From Desulfobacteraceae bacterium (GTDB lineage: Bacteria; Desulfobacterota; Desulfobacteria; Desulfobacterales; JAABRJ01): a stretch of DNA of 64,000 nucleotides. A model generated the notes under the pieces. It did not search any database, was not told the DNA's origin, and saw nothing but the letters and a program-made list of their open reading frames with translations. Made by a program: the position numbers and the translations under genes. Shown one piece after another: positions 41,790 to 50,556 of this stretch. The stretch covers positions 1 to 64,000 of the forward strand of contig JAJDNY010000147.1 of assembly GCA_022340425.1 (NCBI GenBank), read 5' to 3'. Within the stretch, counting starts at the first letter, position 1, and every line of letters starts with the position of its first letter.

Positions 41790-42488
41790 TCAGCCCTCAA
41801 TCCCCATCAGCTTGCCGGTTCTGGCCAGATCCTCCAGGGCGTCCCGGTTCAGCAACCGGATGGTGCGCCCCGCGACTTCGATCAGGCCCAGGCCGGCCAT
41901 CTTGGCCATCATGCGCGAGAGGGTTTCGGGGATCGTTCCCAGCAGGCTGGCGAGCTGACCCTTGGAAATCGTCAGGGCGACGGTGTCCTCGGCGGCCTGC
42001 TCGGCCGCCAGATAGACCAGGTAGGAGGCCAGGCGGCCCGGCACCTCCTTGAGCGAAAGATTTTCGATCTGGACGGTAAATTGCCGCAGCCGCAGGGACA
42101 GCACCGCCAACATGTTGAGGGCCAGCGAGGGCATGGCGCTGGTCAGGTCGACGAAGGCCTGCTTGGGGAAAAAAAGCAGTCGGCTTTGGGCGATTGCCTC
42201 GGCGCTGGCCGGAAAGGGTTTGCCGGAAAAAACGGGCACCTCCCCAAACGGCTCGCCCGGGCCGAAGATATGCAAAATCTGCTCTTTGCCTTCCGCCGAG
42301 ACCTTGAAAATCTTTATCCGGCCGCTCATGACGACGTAAAAACCGCTTCCCGGCTGGCCTTCGGTGAAAACAATCTCCCCCTTGGCAAAACGGCGCGTGA
42401 CCGCAATGGCGCAAACGGCCTGGAGCTGTTCCTCGGGCAGGCCGCCGAAAAGGGGTGTTCGGGCGATGATGTCCATTATTTTTTCCAT
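41790..42488 (-). CDS. hcpR: Crp/Fnr family regulator, HcpR-like
   Basis: 232 residues with a complete effector domain ('FTEGQPGSGFYVVMSGRIKI', 'FGPGEPFGEVPVFSGKPFPA') and a complete winged helix: 'SKGQLASLLGTIPETLSRMM', where 'PETLSR' is the recognition helix typical of HcpR-type regulators. HcpR controls hcp in sulfate reducers in response to nitrosative stress, and hcp is the divergent neighbour here. A palindrome 23 bases from its start suggests it also controls itself. The regulator name rests mainly on this context and on the helix sequence. Confidence 0.82.
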   Translation of the reverse strand: MEKIMDIIARTPLFGGLPEEQLQAVCAIAVTRRFAKGEIVFTEGQPGSGFYVVMSGRIKIFKVSAEGKEQILHIFGPGEPFGEVPVFSGKPFPASAEAIAQSRLLFFPKQAFVDLTSAMPSLALNMLAVLSLRLRQFTVQIENLSLKEVPGRLASYLVYLAAEQAAEDTVALTISKGQLASLLGTIPETLSRMMAKMAGLGLIEVAGRTIRLLNRDALEDLARTGKLMGIEG

Positions 42489-42510
42489 GGCCTGAAAAAA
42501 AACCTATTTC

Positions 42511-42552
42511 TTGACCTAAGTCAAGGAGTCATCATCCAAGGCGGTCTATAAG
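42511..42552 (+). promoter_or_regulatory. HcpR-type box and promoter of hcp
   Basis: TTGACCTAAGTCAA (42511-42524) is a perfect TTGAC-N4-GTCAA palindrome. TATAAG (42547-42552) fits a -10 element, and there is no good -35 element; instead the box is centred ~41.5 bases before the predicted start of transcription (~42559), the position of a class II Crp/Fnr activator. The same box lies 23 bases from the start of the divergent regulator gene, where it could mediate autorepression. Confidence 0.7.
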
Positions 42553-42632
42553 GAAACCCATCAAGCGCAACAACCGTCAAACGGTCGCCTCTCCAAGGGC
42601 GGCCAAACCCCAACAAAGACAGGAGGCAAGCC

Positions 42633-44261
42633 ATGTTTTGTTTTCAGTGTGAACAGACGGCCAAGGGCGAAGGCTGCACCAAACTCGGGGTCTGCGGCAA
42701 GCAGCCCGACGTGGCGGCCCTTCAGGATCTTCTCGTATACGAAATCAAAGAGCTTTCACGGATTGCGGTGGAAGGCCGCAAGGTGGGGCTGGTGGATGCC
42801 GCGGTGGACCAGTTCACCAGCGAGGCCCTCTTTTCGACCCTCACCAACGTCGACTTCGACCCCGAGCGGTTTGTGGAAATGCTGGCGCGCTGCGTCCAGG
42901 TGCGCGAAGACCTCAAAAAGCGCGTGGCCGCCGCAGGCGGCAAAACCGATTTCGGATCCCCGCGCGTGGTCTATGCGCCCGGCGCCGGCAAGGAAGAACT
43001 GGTGGCCCTGGGCGGGCAGGTGGGCGTCAAGGCCGACCCGGACCTCGACCCGGACCTGCTCTCGTTGCGGGAACTGTTAATCTACGGCCTCAAGGGCGTT
43101 GCCGCCTACGCGGACCATGCCCGGATCCTGGGCCAGGTCGACGACCGGGTGGATGCCTTCATCCACGAGGCCCTGGCGGCCACCCTGGACAAAAGCCTGA
43201 GCGCCGATGACTACGTCGGGCTGGTGATGAAGTGCGGCGAGATCAACCTGCGCACCATGGAGCTGCTGGATGCCGGCAACACCGGCGCCTACGGCCAGCC
43301 GGTCCCCACCCCGGTGCCCCTGGGCCAGAAGCAGGGCAAGGCGATCCTGGTCTCCGGCCACGACCTCAAGGACCTGGAGGAAATCCTCAAGCAGAGCGCC
43401 GGCAAGGGCATCACGGTCTACACCCACGGTGAAATGCTGCCCTGCCACGGCTACCCGGAGCTCAAGAAGTACCCGCACTTCTACGGCCATTACGGCACCG
43501 CCTGGCAGAACCAGGCGCGCGAGTTCGCCGCCTTTCCCGGCGCGATCCTGATGACCACCAACTGCATCCAGAAACCCCAGGACGCCTACAAGGGCAATAT
43601 CTTCACCACCGGGCTGGTGGGCTGGCCCGGGGTGACCCACATCGCCGACAAGGACTTCACCCCGGTGATCGAACGGGCCCTGGCGCTGCCCGGCTTCGCC
43701 GCGGACGTCCCCGGCAAGAGCGTCATGGTCGGCTTCGGCCACAACGCCGTTCTGGGTGTTGCGCCGGCGGTGATCGAGGCGGTCAAGAACAAGCAGATCC
43801 GGCACTTCTTCCTGGTCGGCGGCTGTGACGGCGCAAAACCCGGCCGCAGCTACTACACCGAGTTTGTCGAGAAGGTGCCCGCCGACTGCGTGGTCCTGAC
43901 CCTGGCCTGCGGCAAGTTCCGCTTCTTCGACAAGGACCTGGGCACCATCGGCGGCATTCCCCGCCTGCTGGACATCGGGCAATGCAACGACGCCTACTCG
44001 GCCATCAAGATCGCCTCGGCCCTGGCGGACGCCTTCGGCTGCGGGGTCAACGACCTCCCGCTGTCCATGATCCTCTCCTGGTACGAGCAGAAGGCCTGCG
44101 CCATCCTGCTGACCCTGCTCTACCTGGGGATCAAGGACATCCGGCTGGGGCCCTCGCTGCCGGCCTTCATCTCGCCCAACATCCTCAACGTCCTGGTGGA
44201 GAAGTTCAACATCATGCCCATCACGACGCCGGATCAGGACCTCAAGGCGATCCTCGGATAG
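42633..44261 (+). CDS. hcp: Hybrid cluster protein (Hcp, hydroxylamine/NO reductase)
   Basis: 542 residues. The N-terminal 'MFCFQCEQTAKGEGCTKLGV' holds the four Cys ligands of the cubane cluster (CxxC-x8-C-x5-C). The hybrid cluster ligands appear further on in 'YTHGEMLPCHGYP', 'ILMTTNCIQKP', 'GCDGAKPGRSYYTEF' and 'CGKFRF'. This is the class I Hcp of anaerobes, which reduces nitric oxide (and hydroxylamine in vitro) in the cytoplasm. ACAGGAGG lies before the ATG. Two small genes follow on the same strand. Confidence 0.95.
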   Translation: MFCFQCEQTAKGEGCTKLGVCGKQPDVAALQDLLVYEIKELSRIAVEGRKVGLVDAAVDQFTSEALFSTLTNVDFDPERFVEMLARCVQVREDLKKRVAAAGGKTDFGSPRVVYAPGAGKEELVALGGQVGVKADPDLDPDLLSLRELLIYGLKGVAAYADHARILGQVDDRVDAFIHEALAATLDKSLSADDYVGLVMKCGEINLRTMELLDAGNTGAYGQPVPTPVPLGQKQGKAILVSGHDLKDLEEILKQSAGKGITVYTHGEMLPCHGYPELKKYPHFYGHYGTAWQNQAREFAAFPGAILMTTNCIQKPQDAYKGNIFTTGLVGWPGVTHIADKDFTPVIERALALPGFAADVPGKSVMVGFGHNAVLGVAPAVIEAVKNKQIRHFFLVGGCDGAKPGRSYYTEFVEKVPADCVVLTLACGKFRFFDKDLGTIGGIPRLLDIGQCNDAYSAIKIASALADAFGCGVNDLPLSMILSWYEQKACAILLTLLYLGIKDIRLGPSLPAFISPNILNVLVEKFNIMPITTPDQDLKAILG

Positions 44262-44335
44262 ACCTTTTTCTTATCATTGGCGGGGGCCCGGGACAGCGGG
44301 CTCCCGCCCGAACCCGACAACCGGAGGAACAGGCC

Positions 44336-45055
44336 ATGCGATGCCCGGGACAGGACACCCAGTATTGGAACTCGAAAGCGATCTTCGAGGCCAAATGCCC
44401 CAAGTGCAACCACCCGGTGGAGTTCTTCAAGGACGACACCACGCGCAAGTGCGGGCACTGCGGCCACCGCTTCGTCAATCCGCAGATGGATTTCGGCTGC
44501 GCCGCCTACTGCCCGTTTGCCGAACAGTGCCTGGGGAGTCTGCCGCCGGAGTTGGTGGCCCAGAAGGAAAATCTCTTCAAGGACCGGGTGGCGGTGGAGG
44601 TCAAACGCCATCTGAAAACCGATTTCAAGCGCATCGGGCATGCCTCGCGGCTTGCGCGCTACGTTGAGCGCATCCAGCAGCGCGAAAAGGGCAACCCGGC
44701 CAGCGCCCTGATTGCCGCCTACCTACTGCCCATCGTTGCTCAGGCCGCCGCCGATGGGGGCGCCGAGGCCTGGCGGCGGGCGGCGACCGCCACCGTCGGG
44801 GAATTTCTCTCCAAACTCGGCGCCGGTGAAAACCTGATCACCGCCGTTGCCGAGGTGCTGGCCGCTCTCTCCGGCGCCGATCCCCAGGCGCCGGTGGAGG
44901 TACGAGTGCTGCACGATGCGGAGGCGATTTTGCGCCTGGAAGATCAACAGAAAACCGCGCCCCTGCCGTTGGATGCACTCCAGCAGCAGCTCGACGGGAC
45001 TCTTTTGACCGACGGCGGCCGTCAGGCCGCGGCGGCGGTGCTGCTGAAACCATGA
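44336..45055 (+). CDS. Zinc-ribbon protein with degenerate HD domain
   Basis: 239 residues. N-terminal zinc-ribbon-like motifs ('AKCPKCNHPVEFF', 'RKCGHCGHRF') and a Cys cluster ('CAAYCPFAEQC') are followed by an HD-hydrolase-like region: 'FKRIGHASRLARYVERI' keeps the first His, and 'VLHDAEAILRLEDQ' keeps the last Asp. However, the place expected to read 'AAYLHDIG' reads 'AAYLLPIV', and the later His pair is replaced by 'LAALSGADP'. It should therefore be inactive as a phosphohydrolase and may act as a binding protein. CCGGAGGA precedes the ATG. It is the middle gene of the hcp operon. Confidence 0.75.
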   Translation: MRCPGQDTQYWNSKAIFEAKCPKCNHPVEFFKDDTTRKCGHCGHRFVNPQMDFGCAAYCPFAEQCLGSLPPELVAQKENLFKDRVAVEVKRHLKTDFKRIGHASRLARYVERIQQREKGNPASALIAAYLLPIVAQAAADGGAEAWRRAATATVGEFLSKLGAGENLITAVAEVLAALSGADPQAPVEVRVLHDAEAILRLEDQQKTAPLPLDALQQQLDGTLLTDGGRQAAAAVLLKP

Positions 45056-45066
45056 GAGGATGAGAG

Positions 45067-45801
45067 ATGAAGGTTTACCGCAAGATCATCGAGATCGACG
45101 AGGAACGCTGCGACGGCTGCGGACAGTGCGTCCTGGCCTGCGCCGAGGGTGCCATCCAAATCGTGGACGGAAAGGCCAAGGTGATTTCCGACAACCTCTG
45201 CGACGGTTTGGGGGCCTGTATCGGCGACTGCCCCCAGGGCGCTTTGAAGATCATCGAGCGCGAGGCCGAGGAGTTCGACGAGGAGGCCGTGGCAGCCCGT
45301 CTCGAACAGGAGGCGGATGTCCACACGGGGTGCCCCTCGGCGGGGGTCCAGATTTTGACCGCGCCCGCCCCCTGTGCTGCGGCCAACCAGCCGGCCGGGT
45401 TCGAACCCGCCGCGGGGGGCGACTCCGCCCTGGGCCACTGGCCGGTCCAGATCCACCTGGTGCCGCCCACCGCGCCGTTTTTGAAAGGCGCCGATCTGCT
45501 GGTCATGGCCGACTGTGTGCCGGTGGCCTTTCCCACCGTTCACCGCGATTTCCTGCAGGGCCGGGCGGTGACCCTGGGGTGCCCCAAGTTCGACGACCGC
45601 GACGCCTACATCGAGAAGTTCAGCGCCATTTTCCGGCAGGCCGGGATCAAATCCATCACCACCGTGGTCATGGAGGTCCCCTGCTGCGCGGGGCTGCCCG
45701 ATATCGTCAAAAAGGCCCAGAGCGCGGCGGGCACCCGAATACCCACCGAGACGGTGGTGATCAGCACCCGCGGTGCCATCATCAAGCGGATCAGCGGCTG
45801 A
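45067..45801 (+). CDS. Ferredoxin-like iron-sulfur protein
   Basis: 244 residues. Two [4Fe-4S] motifs: 'CDGCGQCVLACAEGAI' and 'NLCDGLGACIGDCPQGAL', the second with the longer Cys spacing usual in this family. A C-terminal domain has further Cys residues in 'LVMADCVPVAFPTVHRDF', 'TLGCPKFDDRDAYIE' and 'VVMEVPCCAGLPDI', which may hold another cofactor. Close relatives often sit beside hcp, so it probably supplies electrons to Hcp or a linked redox partner. It starts 11 bases after the preceding gene. Confidence 0.85.
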   Translation: MKVYRKIIEIDEERCDGCGQCVLACAEGAIQIVDGKAKVISDNLCDGLGACIGDCPQGALKIIEREAEEFDEEAVAARLEQEADVHTGCPSAGVQILTAPAPCAAANQPAGFEPAAGGDSALGHWPVQIHLVPPTAPFLKGADLLVMADCVPVAFPTVHRDFLQGRAVTLGCPKFDDRDAYIEKFSAIFRQAGIKSITTVVMEVPCCAGLPDIVKKAQSAAGTRIPTETVVISTRGAIIKRISG

Positions 45802-45806
45802 GCGAT

Positions 45807-45835
45807 CCTCGGGCCGAGGCGGGGGTTTCTCTTTG
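45807..45835 (+). terminator. Terminator candidate after the hcp operon
   Basis: CCTCG (45807-45811) pairs with CGAGG (45815-45819) over a three-base loop, followed by a T-rich stretch. It lies just after the ferredoxin gene. Confidence 0.4.
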
Positions 45836-45876
45836 GGTGCCCGGCCCGGGCAGGTCCTCGCCGGGCTGCGGCGGAA

Positions 45877-45905
45877 TTGACATGCTGGGCGGCGCTGGCT
45901 ATAAC
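45877..45905 (+). promoter_or_regulatory. Promoter of the PfkB kinase gene
   Basis: TTGACA (45877-45882) and TATAAC (45900-45905) are separated by 17 bases, about 78 bases before the ATG at 45983. Confidence 0.65.
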
Positions 45906-45982
45906 GCCAGCAAGCCGCCGGCGGATTCGGCGGTCAACCCCGGCCGCCGCCGCATCGGCCGCCTTGCAAGGAGCCGTCCAGC

Positions 45983-46939
45983 ATGCAGATCTTCGTTTCC
46001 GGGTCGCTGGCCTACGACCGCATCATGGATTTCCCCGGGCGCTTTTCCGACCATATCCTTCCCGACAAGATCCACATTCTCAACGTCTGCTTCACGGTCA
46101 ACGGCCTGACCGAAAAATTCGGCGGCACCGCCGGCAACATCGCCTACAACCTCAGTTTGCTGGGGGAAAAGCCCCAGATTCTGGCAGCGGCCGGCAGGGA
46201 TTTCGAGCGCTACGCGCAGTGGCTGACCCATCTGGGTCTGCCCCTGGGCGGGATTCGCGTGATCCCCGAGGAGTATACCGCCGGGGCCTACATCACCACC
46301 GACAAGGCCGACAACCAGATCACCGGATTCAACCCCGGCGCCATGCGTCACCCTTCCCGCTACGCCTTTGACGGCCTGCGCGGTGACGAGGCCATCGCCA
46401 TCATCTCCCCCGGCAACATCGAGGATATGCTGACCTACAGTCGCACCTTCAAGCAGCGGGGGGTGCCCTACATTTTCGACCCCGGCCAGACCATCACGGC
46501 CCTTAGCGGCGCCCAGCTGACGGAGATGATGACCGGCGCGGCGCTGCTGATCTCAAACGACTACGAGCTGGAAATGATCATGCAGCCCACCGGTTTGGAC
46601 CGCAGCGCCATTCTGCGGCGGGCCGGGGGCCTCATCACGACCCTGGGGGAAAAGGGGGCGCTGCTGACGACGGCGGCCGGCGAGACCCGGATTCCGGCCG
46701 TACCGGTGGCGCGGGTGGCCGATCCCACCGGCGCCGGGGACGCCTTCCGGGCCGGTCTGCTCAAGGGGCTGGTGACCGGGAGACCGCTGGCCGCGGCGGC
46801 CCGCATGGGAGCGGCATGCGCCAGCTTCGCGGTGGAATGCCTGGGCACCCAGGAGCACACCTTTACCCTGGGGCGCTTCTGGGAGCGTTTCCAGGCCGGT
46901 TTCGGCGACGGCGGTGATGCCGCGGCGAGCGGCGCCTGA
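45983..46939 (+). CDS. PfkB-family kinase, adenosine kinase-like
   Basis: 318 residues of the ribokinase/PfkB family. The substrate lid region 'KFGGTAGNIAYNLSLLG' and the catalytic signature 'DPTGAGDAFRAGLL' with the base Asp are intact. The 'FGGTAGNIAYNL' version resembles archaeal and bacterial adenosine kinases rather than fructokinases, but nucleoside versus sugar specificity cannot be told from sequence alone. It has its own promoter and faces trxB across 27 bases. Confidence 0.85.
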   Translation: MQIFVSGSLAYDRIMDFPGRFSDHILPDKIHILNVCFTVNGLTEKFGGTAGNIAYNLSLLGEKPQILAAAGRDFERYAQWLTHLGLPLGGIRVIPEEYTAGAYITTDKADNQITGFNPGAMRHPSRYAFDGLRGDEAIAIISPGNIEDMLTYSRTFKQRGVPYIFDPGQTITALSGAQLTEMMTGAALLISNDYELEMIMQPTGLDRSAILRRAGGLITTLGEKGALLTTAAGETRIPAVPVARVADPTGAGDAFRAGLLKGLVTGRPLAAAARMGAACASFAVECLGTQEHTFTLGRFWERFQAGFGDGGDAAASGA

Positions 46940-46955
46940 CAGCGGCCGGCCGCTG
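46940..46955. repeat. Palindrome between convergent pfkB-type and trxB genes
   Basis: CAGCGGCCGGCCGCTG is a perfect 16-base palindrome in the 27-base gap between two convergent genes. A bidirectional terminator role is possible but there is no T-run. Confidence 0.35.
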
Positions 46956-46966
46956 CCGGGCCTTAT

Positions 46967-47941
46967 TCAGCCCAGCAAATCGGCGGGCAGTTCGCAGGTT
47001 TGATCCATGGCCTTGCGGGATTCGACATAGTGTGCGGCCGCCAGGGCGGCGGTGCAGCCGTCGGCGGCTGCCACCACGATCTGGCGGGCGTATTTGGCCC
47101 GCAGATCACCGATCACGTAGATTCCGGGGGTGTTGGTGGCGCATTTGTCGTCGGTCTCGACGTAGCCGTCCATGTTAATCCGGGTGCCCTGGGGCACCAG
47201 GCGGTTGTTGGGGTTGAAGCCGATAAAGATGAAAACCCCGTCGGTGGCCAATTCCCGCTCGGCACCGCTCTGGGTGTCCTTCAGGCCGACGGCGCAAACC
47301 CCTTCCGCATTGGCCCTGATCTCCGTTAGCACCGTGTTCCAGAGGACCTCGATTTTGCACTCCGCCTCGATCCGCTGCTGCAGCAGCATGCCGGCCCGCA
47401 GAGCGTCGCGCCGGTGGGCGATGTAGACCTGCTTGGCCAGCTTGGCCAGGTAGAGGGATTCCTCGGCGGCGCTGTCGCCGCCACCCACCACCACCACCGT
47501 CTTGTTGCGGAAGAAAAAGCCGTCGCAGACCGCGCAGTAGGACACCCCCTTGCCGTAGTAGGTGTCCTCACCGGGGACCCCCAGCTTGCGGGGGCTGCCG
47601 CCGGTGCCGATGATCACCGCATGCGCGCTCAGGCGTCGCCCGTCGGCCAGGGTGACGCTGTGGCGGTCGAGCCCCGGGGTGATGGTGGCCACCTCCTGGG
47701 AGAGGACCTCCAGGCCGTAGGCCTTGGCGTGCTGGAGAAATTTCTGGGCCAGCTCCGCGCCGCTGATATGTTCGAAACCGGGGTAGTTTTCCACCTCGTC
47801 GGACATGACTACCTGGCCGCCGGGCGCGGCGCTTTCGATCAGGACGGTTCTCAGCGCCGCGCGCATGGCGTAAATGCCGGCGGAAAGGCCGCCGGGGCCG
47901 CCCCCGACAATAATCAGGTCATAGAGCTCATTTTCAGGCAT
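46967..47941 (-). CDS. trxB: Thioredoxin reductase
   Basis: 324 residues: FAD-binding 'IIVGGGPGGLSAGIYAMRAA', redox centre 'SYCAVCDGFFF' with the CAVC disulfide, NADPH-binding 'VVVVGGGDSAAEESLYLA' and 'GVFIFIGFNPNN', and the C-terminal FAD motif 'GIYVIGDLRAKYARQIVVAA'. It reduces thioredoxin with NADPH. The start at 47941 has AAGGAG; an in-frame extension to 48034 is not coding-like. Confidence 0.94.
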   Translation of the reverse strand: MPENELYDLIIVGGGPGGLSAGIYAMRAALRTVLIESAAPGGQVVMSDEVENYPGFEHISGAELAQKFLQHAKAYGLEVLSQEVATITPGLDRHSVTLADGRRLSAHAVIIGTGGSPRKLGVPGEDTYYGKGVSYCAVCDGFFFRNKTVVVVGGGDSAAEESLYLAKLAKQVYIAHRRDALRAGMLLQQRIEAECKIEVLWNTVLTEIRANAEGVCAVGLKDTQSGAERELATDGVFIFIGFNPNNRLVPQGTRINMDGYVETDDKCATNTPGIYVIGDLRAKYARQIVVAAADGCTAALAAAHYVESRKAMDQTCELPADLLG

Positions 47942-48116
47942 CTCGGTTCTCCTTGCAGGGGTGTCGCGTGGGTGCTCGCGCCTGCGGCGGGCGCAAGCGC
48001 GGACTGCTTCTCCCATACCGCTTGTGGACAGCATTAATCAAGGCTTTATTGCCGATCTCGGGCAGCCGGTCGCGGCCGGCGGGCGGCTGCGGTCGGCGCC
48101 ATCTTATCTTGCGGCA

Positions 48117-49109
48117 TTATTTTTTTCCGGGGCCCTCAGCCTCCCGGCGGCGCAAGAGGGCCTCGTAGGCGGCGAGTTTTTCCAGGGCCTGGGCTTCGCT
48201 GGCAAGCTCTTTGATGGATTCTCGAAAGGCGCTGCTGTGGGGCAGCCCGCGGCTGAACCACCCCAGGCGGCTGCGCATCATGCGGCAGGCGTGCCGTTCG
48301 CCGAAAAAGCGGACCGATGCGCGCAGGTAGGCGCGCAGCGCGTCGAACCGCAGCGCGAGGTCGACCGGCGGCGGCGGCTGGCCCTCAAGCGCCGCCCGCA
48401 CCTGGCCGAACAGCCAGGGGGCGCCGATGGCCGCGCGGCCGATCATGACTGCATCGCAGGCGGTTTTTTGGCGCATGGCGAGGGCATCCGCGGCGCAGGT
48501 GATGTCGCCGTTGCCGATCACCGGGATGGCCACCGCCGACTTGACGGCGGCGATCACGGGCCAGTCCGCGCAGCCGCGAAAGGCCTGGTCGGCGGTTCGG
48601 GGGTGAACGGCGATGGCATCCACACCGCAATCCTCCGCGATCCTGGCGATCCGCAGGGCCTGGGCGCCGGAGGCCTCCCAACCCGTGCGGATCTTGACCG
48701 TCAGCGGGATGCGGACCGCCTGGCGCACGGCCCCCAGCAGGGCCGTGGCCTTTTGCGGTTCACGCATCAGGGCGACCCCGGCGCCGCTTTTGACGATCTT
48801 TTTGACCGCGCAGCCGAAATTGATGTCCAGTACATCGGCGCCGGCGGCCTCAACCCGCGCCGCCGCTTCGGCCGTGATCCCCGGGTCCGAGCCGAAGAGC
48901 TGCATGGACACCGGCTTTTCGTCCGCGACACTGGCCAGCAGCCGGGCGGTTTTGGCCGACCCGTGGACCAGGCCGTTGGCGCTGACCATCTCGGAGCATA
49001 CCAGGGCGCATCCGGCCGCGCGGGCCAGGAGCCGGAACGGCAGGTTGGTGATGCCCGCCAGCGGGGCGAGAACGGTCGGGTTTTCGAGGGTCAGGGATCC
49101 AATGCGCAT
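48117..49109 (-). CDS. dusB: tRNA-dihydrouridine synthase
   Basis: 330 residues of the Dus family: 'TLENPTVLAPLAGITNLPFR' binds FMN, 'VLDINFGCAVKKIVKSGAGV' carries the catalytic Cys (the family usually has GCP; here GCA), 'AVHPRTADQAF', and 'IGNGDITCAADA'. It reduces uridines in tRNA D-loops. DusB/NifR3 type is most likely but DusA/C cannot be excluded. The ribosome-binding site before 49109 is poor. Confidence 0.88.
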   Translation of the reverse strand: MRIGSLTLENPTVLAPLAGITNLPFRLLARAAGCALVCSEMVSANGLVHGSAKTARLLASVADEKPVSMQLFGSDPGITAEAAARVEAAGADVLDINFGCAVKKIVKSGAGVALMREPQKATALLGAVRQAVRIPLTVKIRTGWEASGAQALRIARIAEDCGVDAIAVHPRTADQAFRGCADWPVIAAVKSAVAIPVIGNGDITCAADALAMRQKTACDAVMIGRAAIGAPWLFGQVRAALEGQPPPPVDLALRFDALRAYLRASVRFFGERHACRMMRSRLGWFSRGLPHSSAFRESIKELASEAQALEKLAAYEALLRRREAEGPGKK

Positions 49110-49176
49110 GGCCGGGTGTCGTTTCTTCGCCGGTCGCTCTCCGGGGCGCCGGCGGGTTTGGCAGGGGGCTGCCGCT

Positions 49177-50112
49177 TTAACACGATTGGCGCTGGCGGGC
49201 AAGCACCTCTTCCACCGCCGCAGGCGCTGGGGCGGCGCTCGGCTGGGCGTAGCAGTAAAGGCAGTTGTGAAAGCAGGGCTGTCGGCGATAGTCGCCGACG
49301 TCCGCCGACAGGCTGCAGCCGCAGCCCTTTTTGACCCGCTGGCCGCCGTCGCGGCGCAGGGAAATCCGCCCGCCGTAAAGACCCATCAGCAGGGCGCCCG
49401 GGATGCAGCTGGCCGGGGCGAGCGGCGCGGCCGGCGGCAACGCGGCCAAGACCTGGACCTCGCAACAGGTTTCAAGCCGGATGCCGTACGGGGTCAGGGC
49501 GTTTGCCAGTTGTTTCAGCAGGGCGGCCTTGCGGGCGATGGGCGGGTCCCAAAAGGCCATCCCCGGCAGGCGCGCCGTGCGCCGCGCGATTTTGGCGTAG
49601 TCGTCACGAAAGCTGGTGATGCAGCGGGTGATCCCCAGGGCGCCGGCGTGCCGGGCGATGCGGTCGAAATCGGCCAGGTTGTCGTGGATCCCCCCGCCGT
49701 TTTGACGGTAAAAACAGATCGGGTCGAAGCGCCAGGCGACGGCTGTCGGCCCGAAGGCCCGCGCCAGGTCGTCCATCTGCGCCAAGCGCTCCGCAAGGGG
49801 CGGCACGCGCGGCTCCAGGAGGCGGTCGGTGGAGTTGAGGGTGAAATTGAAATATAGGTTGTAGCCCAGTTGCCGCAGTTTCTGGCCGTAGCGGCCGGCC
49901 AGAAAGGGGCCGAAGTTTTTGGACCAGAAAACGATCGTGTGAACCTCGCGCCGGCCGGCCGGAACCCGCCGCGGACGCCGGTTGAAGGGGTTTTCAACGC
50001 TGAAAAAGCCCCTGGCGATACCCGCCATGAACCACGGCATGTAAAAGGCGGGGATATCGGTCCGGCGCGAGGCGGAGATGACGGTGGGCGGGCCTTGGGC
50101 GGCGGGGTGCAT
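49177..50112 (-). CDS. DUF1848 domain protein
   Basis: 311 residues. The opening 'VISASRRTDIPAFYMPWFM' and the C-terminal 'CFHNCLYCYA' (a Cx3Cx2C motif) match the DUF1848 family, which looks related to radical-SAM proteins and probably binds an iron-sulfur cluster. A second Cys set precedes it ('KKGCGCSLSADVGDY'). The substrate is unknown. The ATG overlaps the stop of the preceding small gene (ATGA), so the two are probably made together. Confidence 0.85.
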   Translation of the reverse strand: MHPAAQGPPTVISASRRTDIPAFYMPWFMAGIARGFFSVENPFNRRPRRVPAGRREVHTIVFWSKNFGPFLAGRYGQKLRQLGYNLYFNFTLNSTDRLLEPRVPPLAERLAQMDDLARAFGPTAVAWRFDPICFYRQNGGGIHDNLADFDRIARHAGALGITRCITSFRDDYAKIARRTARLPGMAFWDPPIARKAALLKQLANALTPYGIRLETCCEVQVLAALPPAAPLAPASCIPGALLMGLYGGRISLRRDGGQRVKKGCGCSLSADVGDYRRQPCFHNCLYCYAQPSAAPAPAAVEEVLARQRQSC

Positions 50113-50450
50113 CAGGGGTCGGTTTTCTTCTTTGGCGCCAGCCGGATGACCTTGGCGGCCCCCTGGGGCTGCGGGCCGTCGCCGGGGGCGGGCTTTTCCG
50201 CGGGCGGGCGCGCCGGCTGGGGCGCCTCGACCCGCTCCAGGCGCATGCGTTTGCCGTTCATGGTAAATTCCTGCCCGTTGATATAGGCGTCGCGCAGGAT
50301 CCAGGTGACCACCTGCAGCGGGACCTGCAGCATCAGCAGGGTGACATGGTACCAACCGGGCTTGTGGTCGGCCGCGATCTCCTCGATGCGGGCAAAGCCC
50401 AGCGGCTTATCCTCGAAGTGGATCAAAACGATGTCGTTGATACCGGTCAT
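50112..50450 (-). CDS. Small conserved-looking protein coupled to DUF1848
   Basis: 112 residues: a compact N-terminal domain of ~75 residues ('NDIVLIHFEDKPLGFARIEE', 'PGWYHVTLLMLQVPLQVVTW', 'QEFTMNGKRMRLERV') and a Pro/Lys-rich tail. I do not recognise the family. The stop overlaps the start of the DUF1848 gene, so it may be a partner of that protein. The start at 50450 fits the domain start. Confidence 0.6.
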   Translation of the reverse strand: MTGINDIVLIHFEDKPLGFARIEEIAADHKPGWYHVTLLMLQVPLQVVTWILRDAYINGQEFTMNGKRMRLERVEAPQPARPPAEKPAPGDGPQPQGAAKVIRLAPKKKTDP

Positions 50451-50556
50451 GGCGGCAATCCTCGGGCGGTGGCCCCGGCGGTTGATCTTCTTTTCTTTAT
50501 AAGTCCGAGCGGGGGTGGGATCAAGCAAAAACGGCCATCCGGTGTGACCCTCCAAA

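Noticed and set aside
45397-45409. GGGTTCGAACCC, resembling a tRNA T-arm
   Set aside because: It lies inside the ferredoxin-like gene in frame, and no acceptor stem, anticodon arm or D-arm surrounds it.
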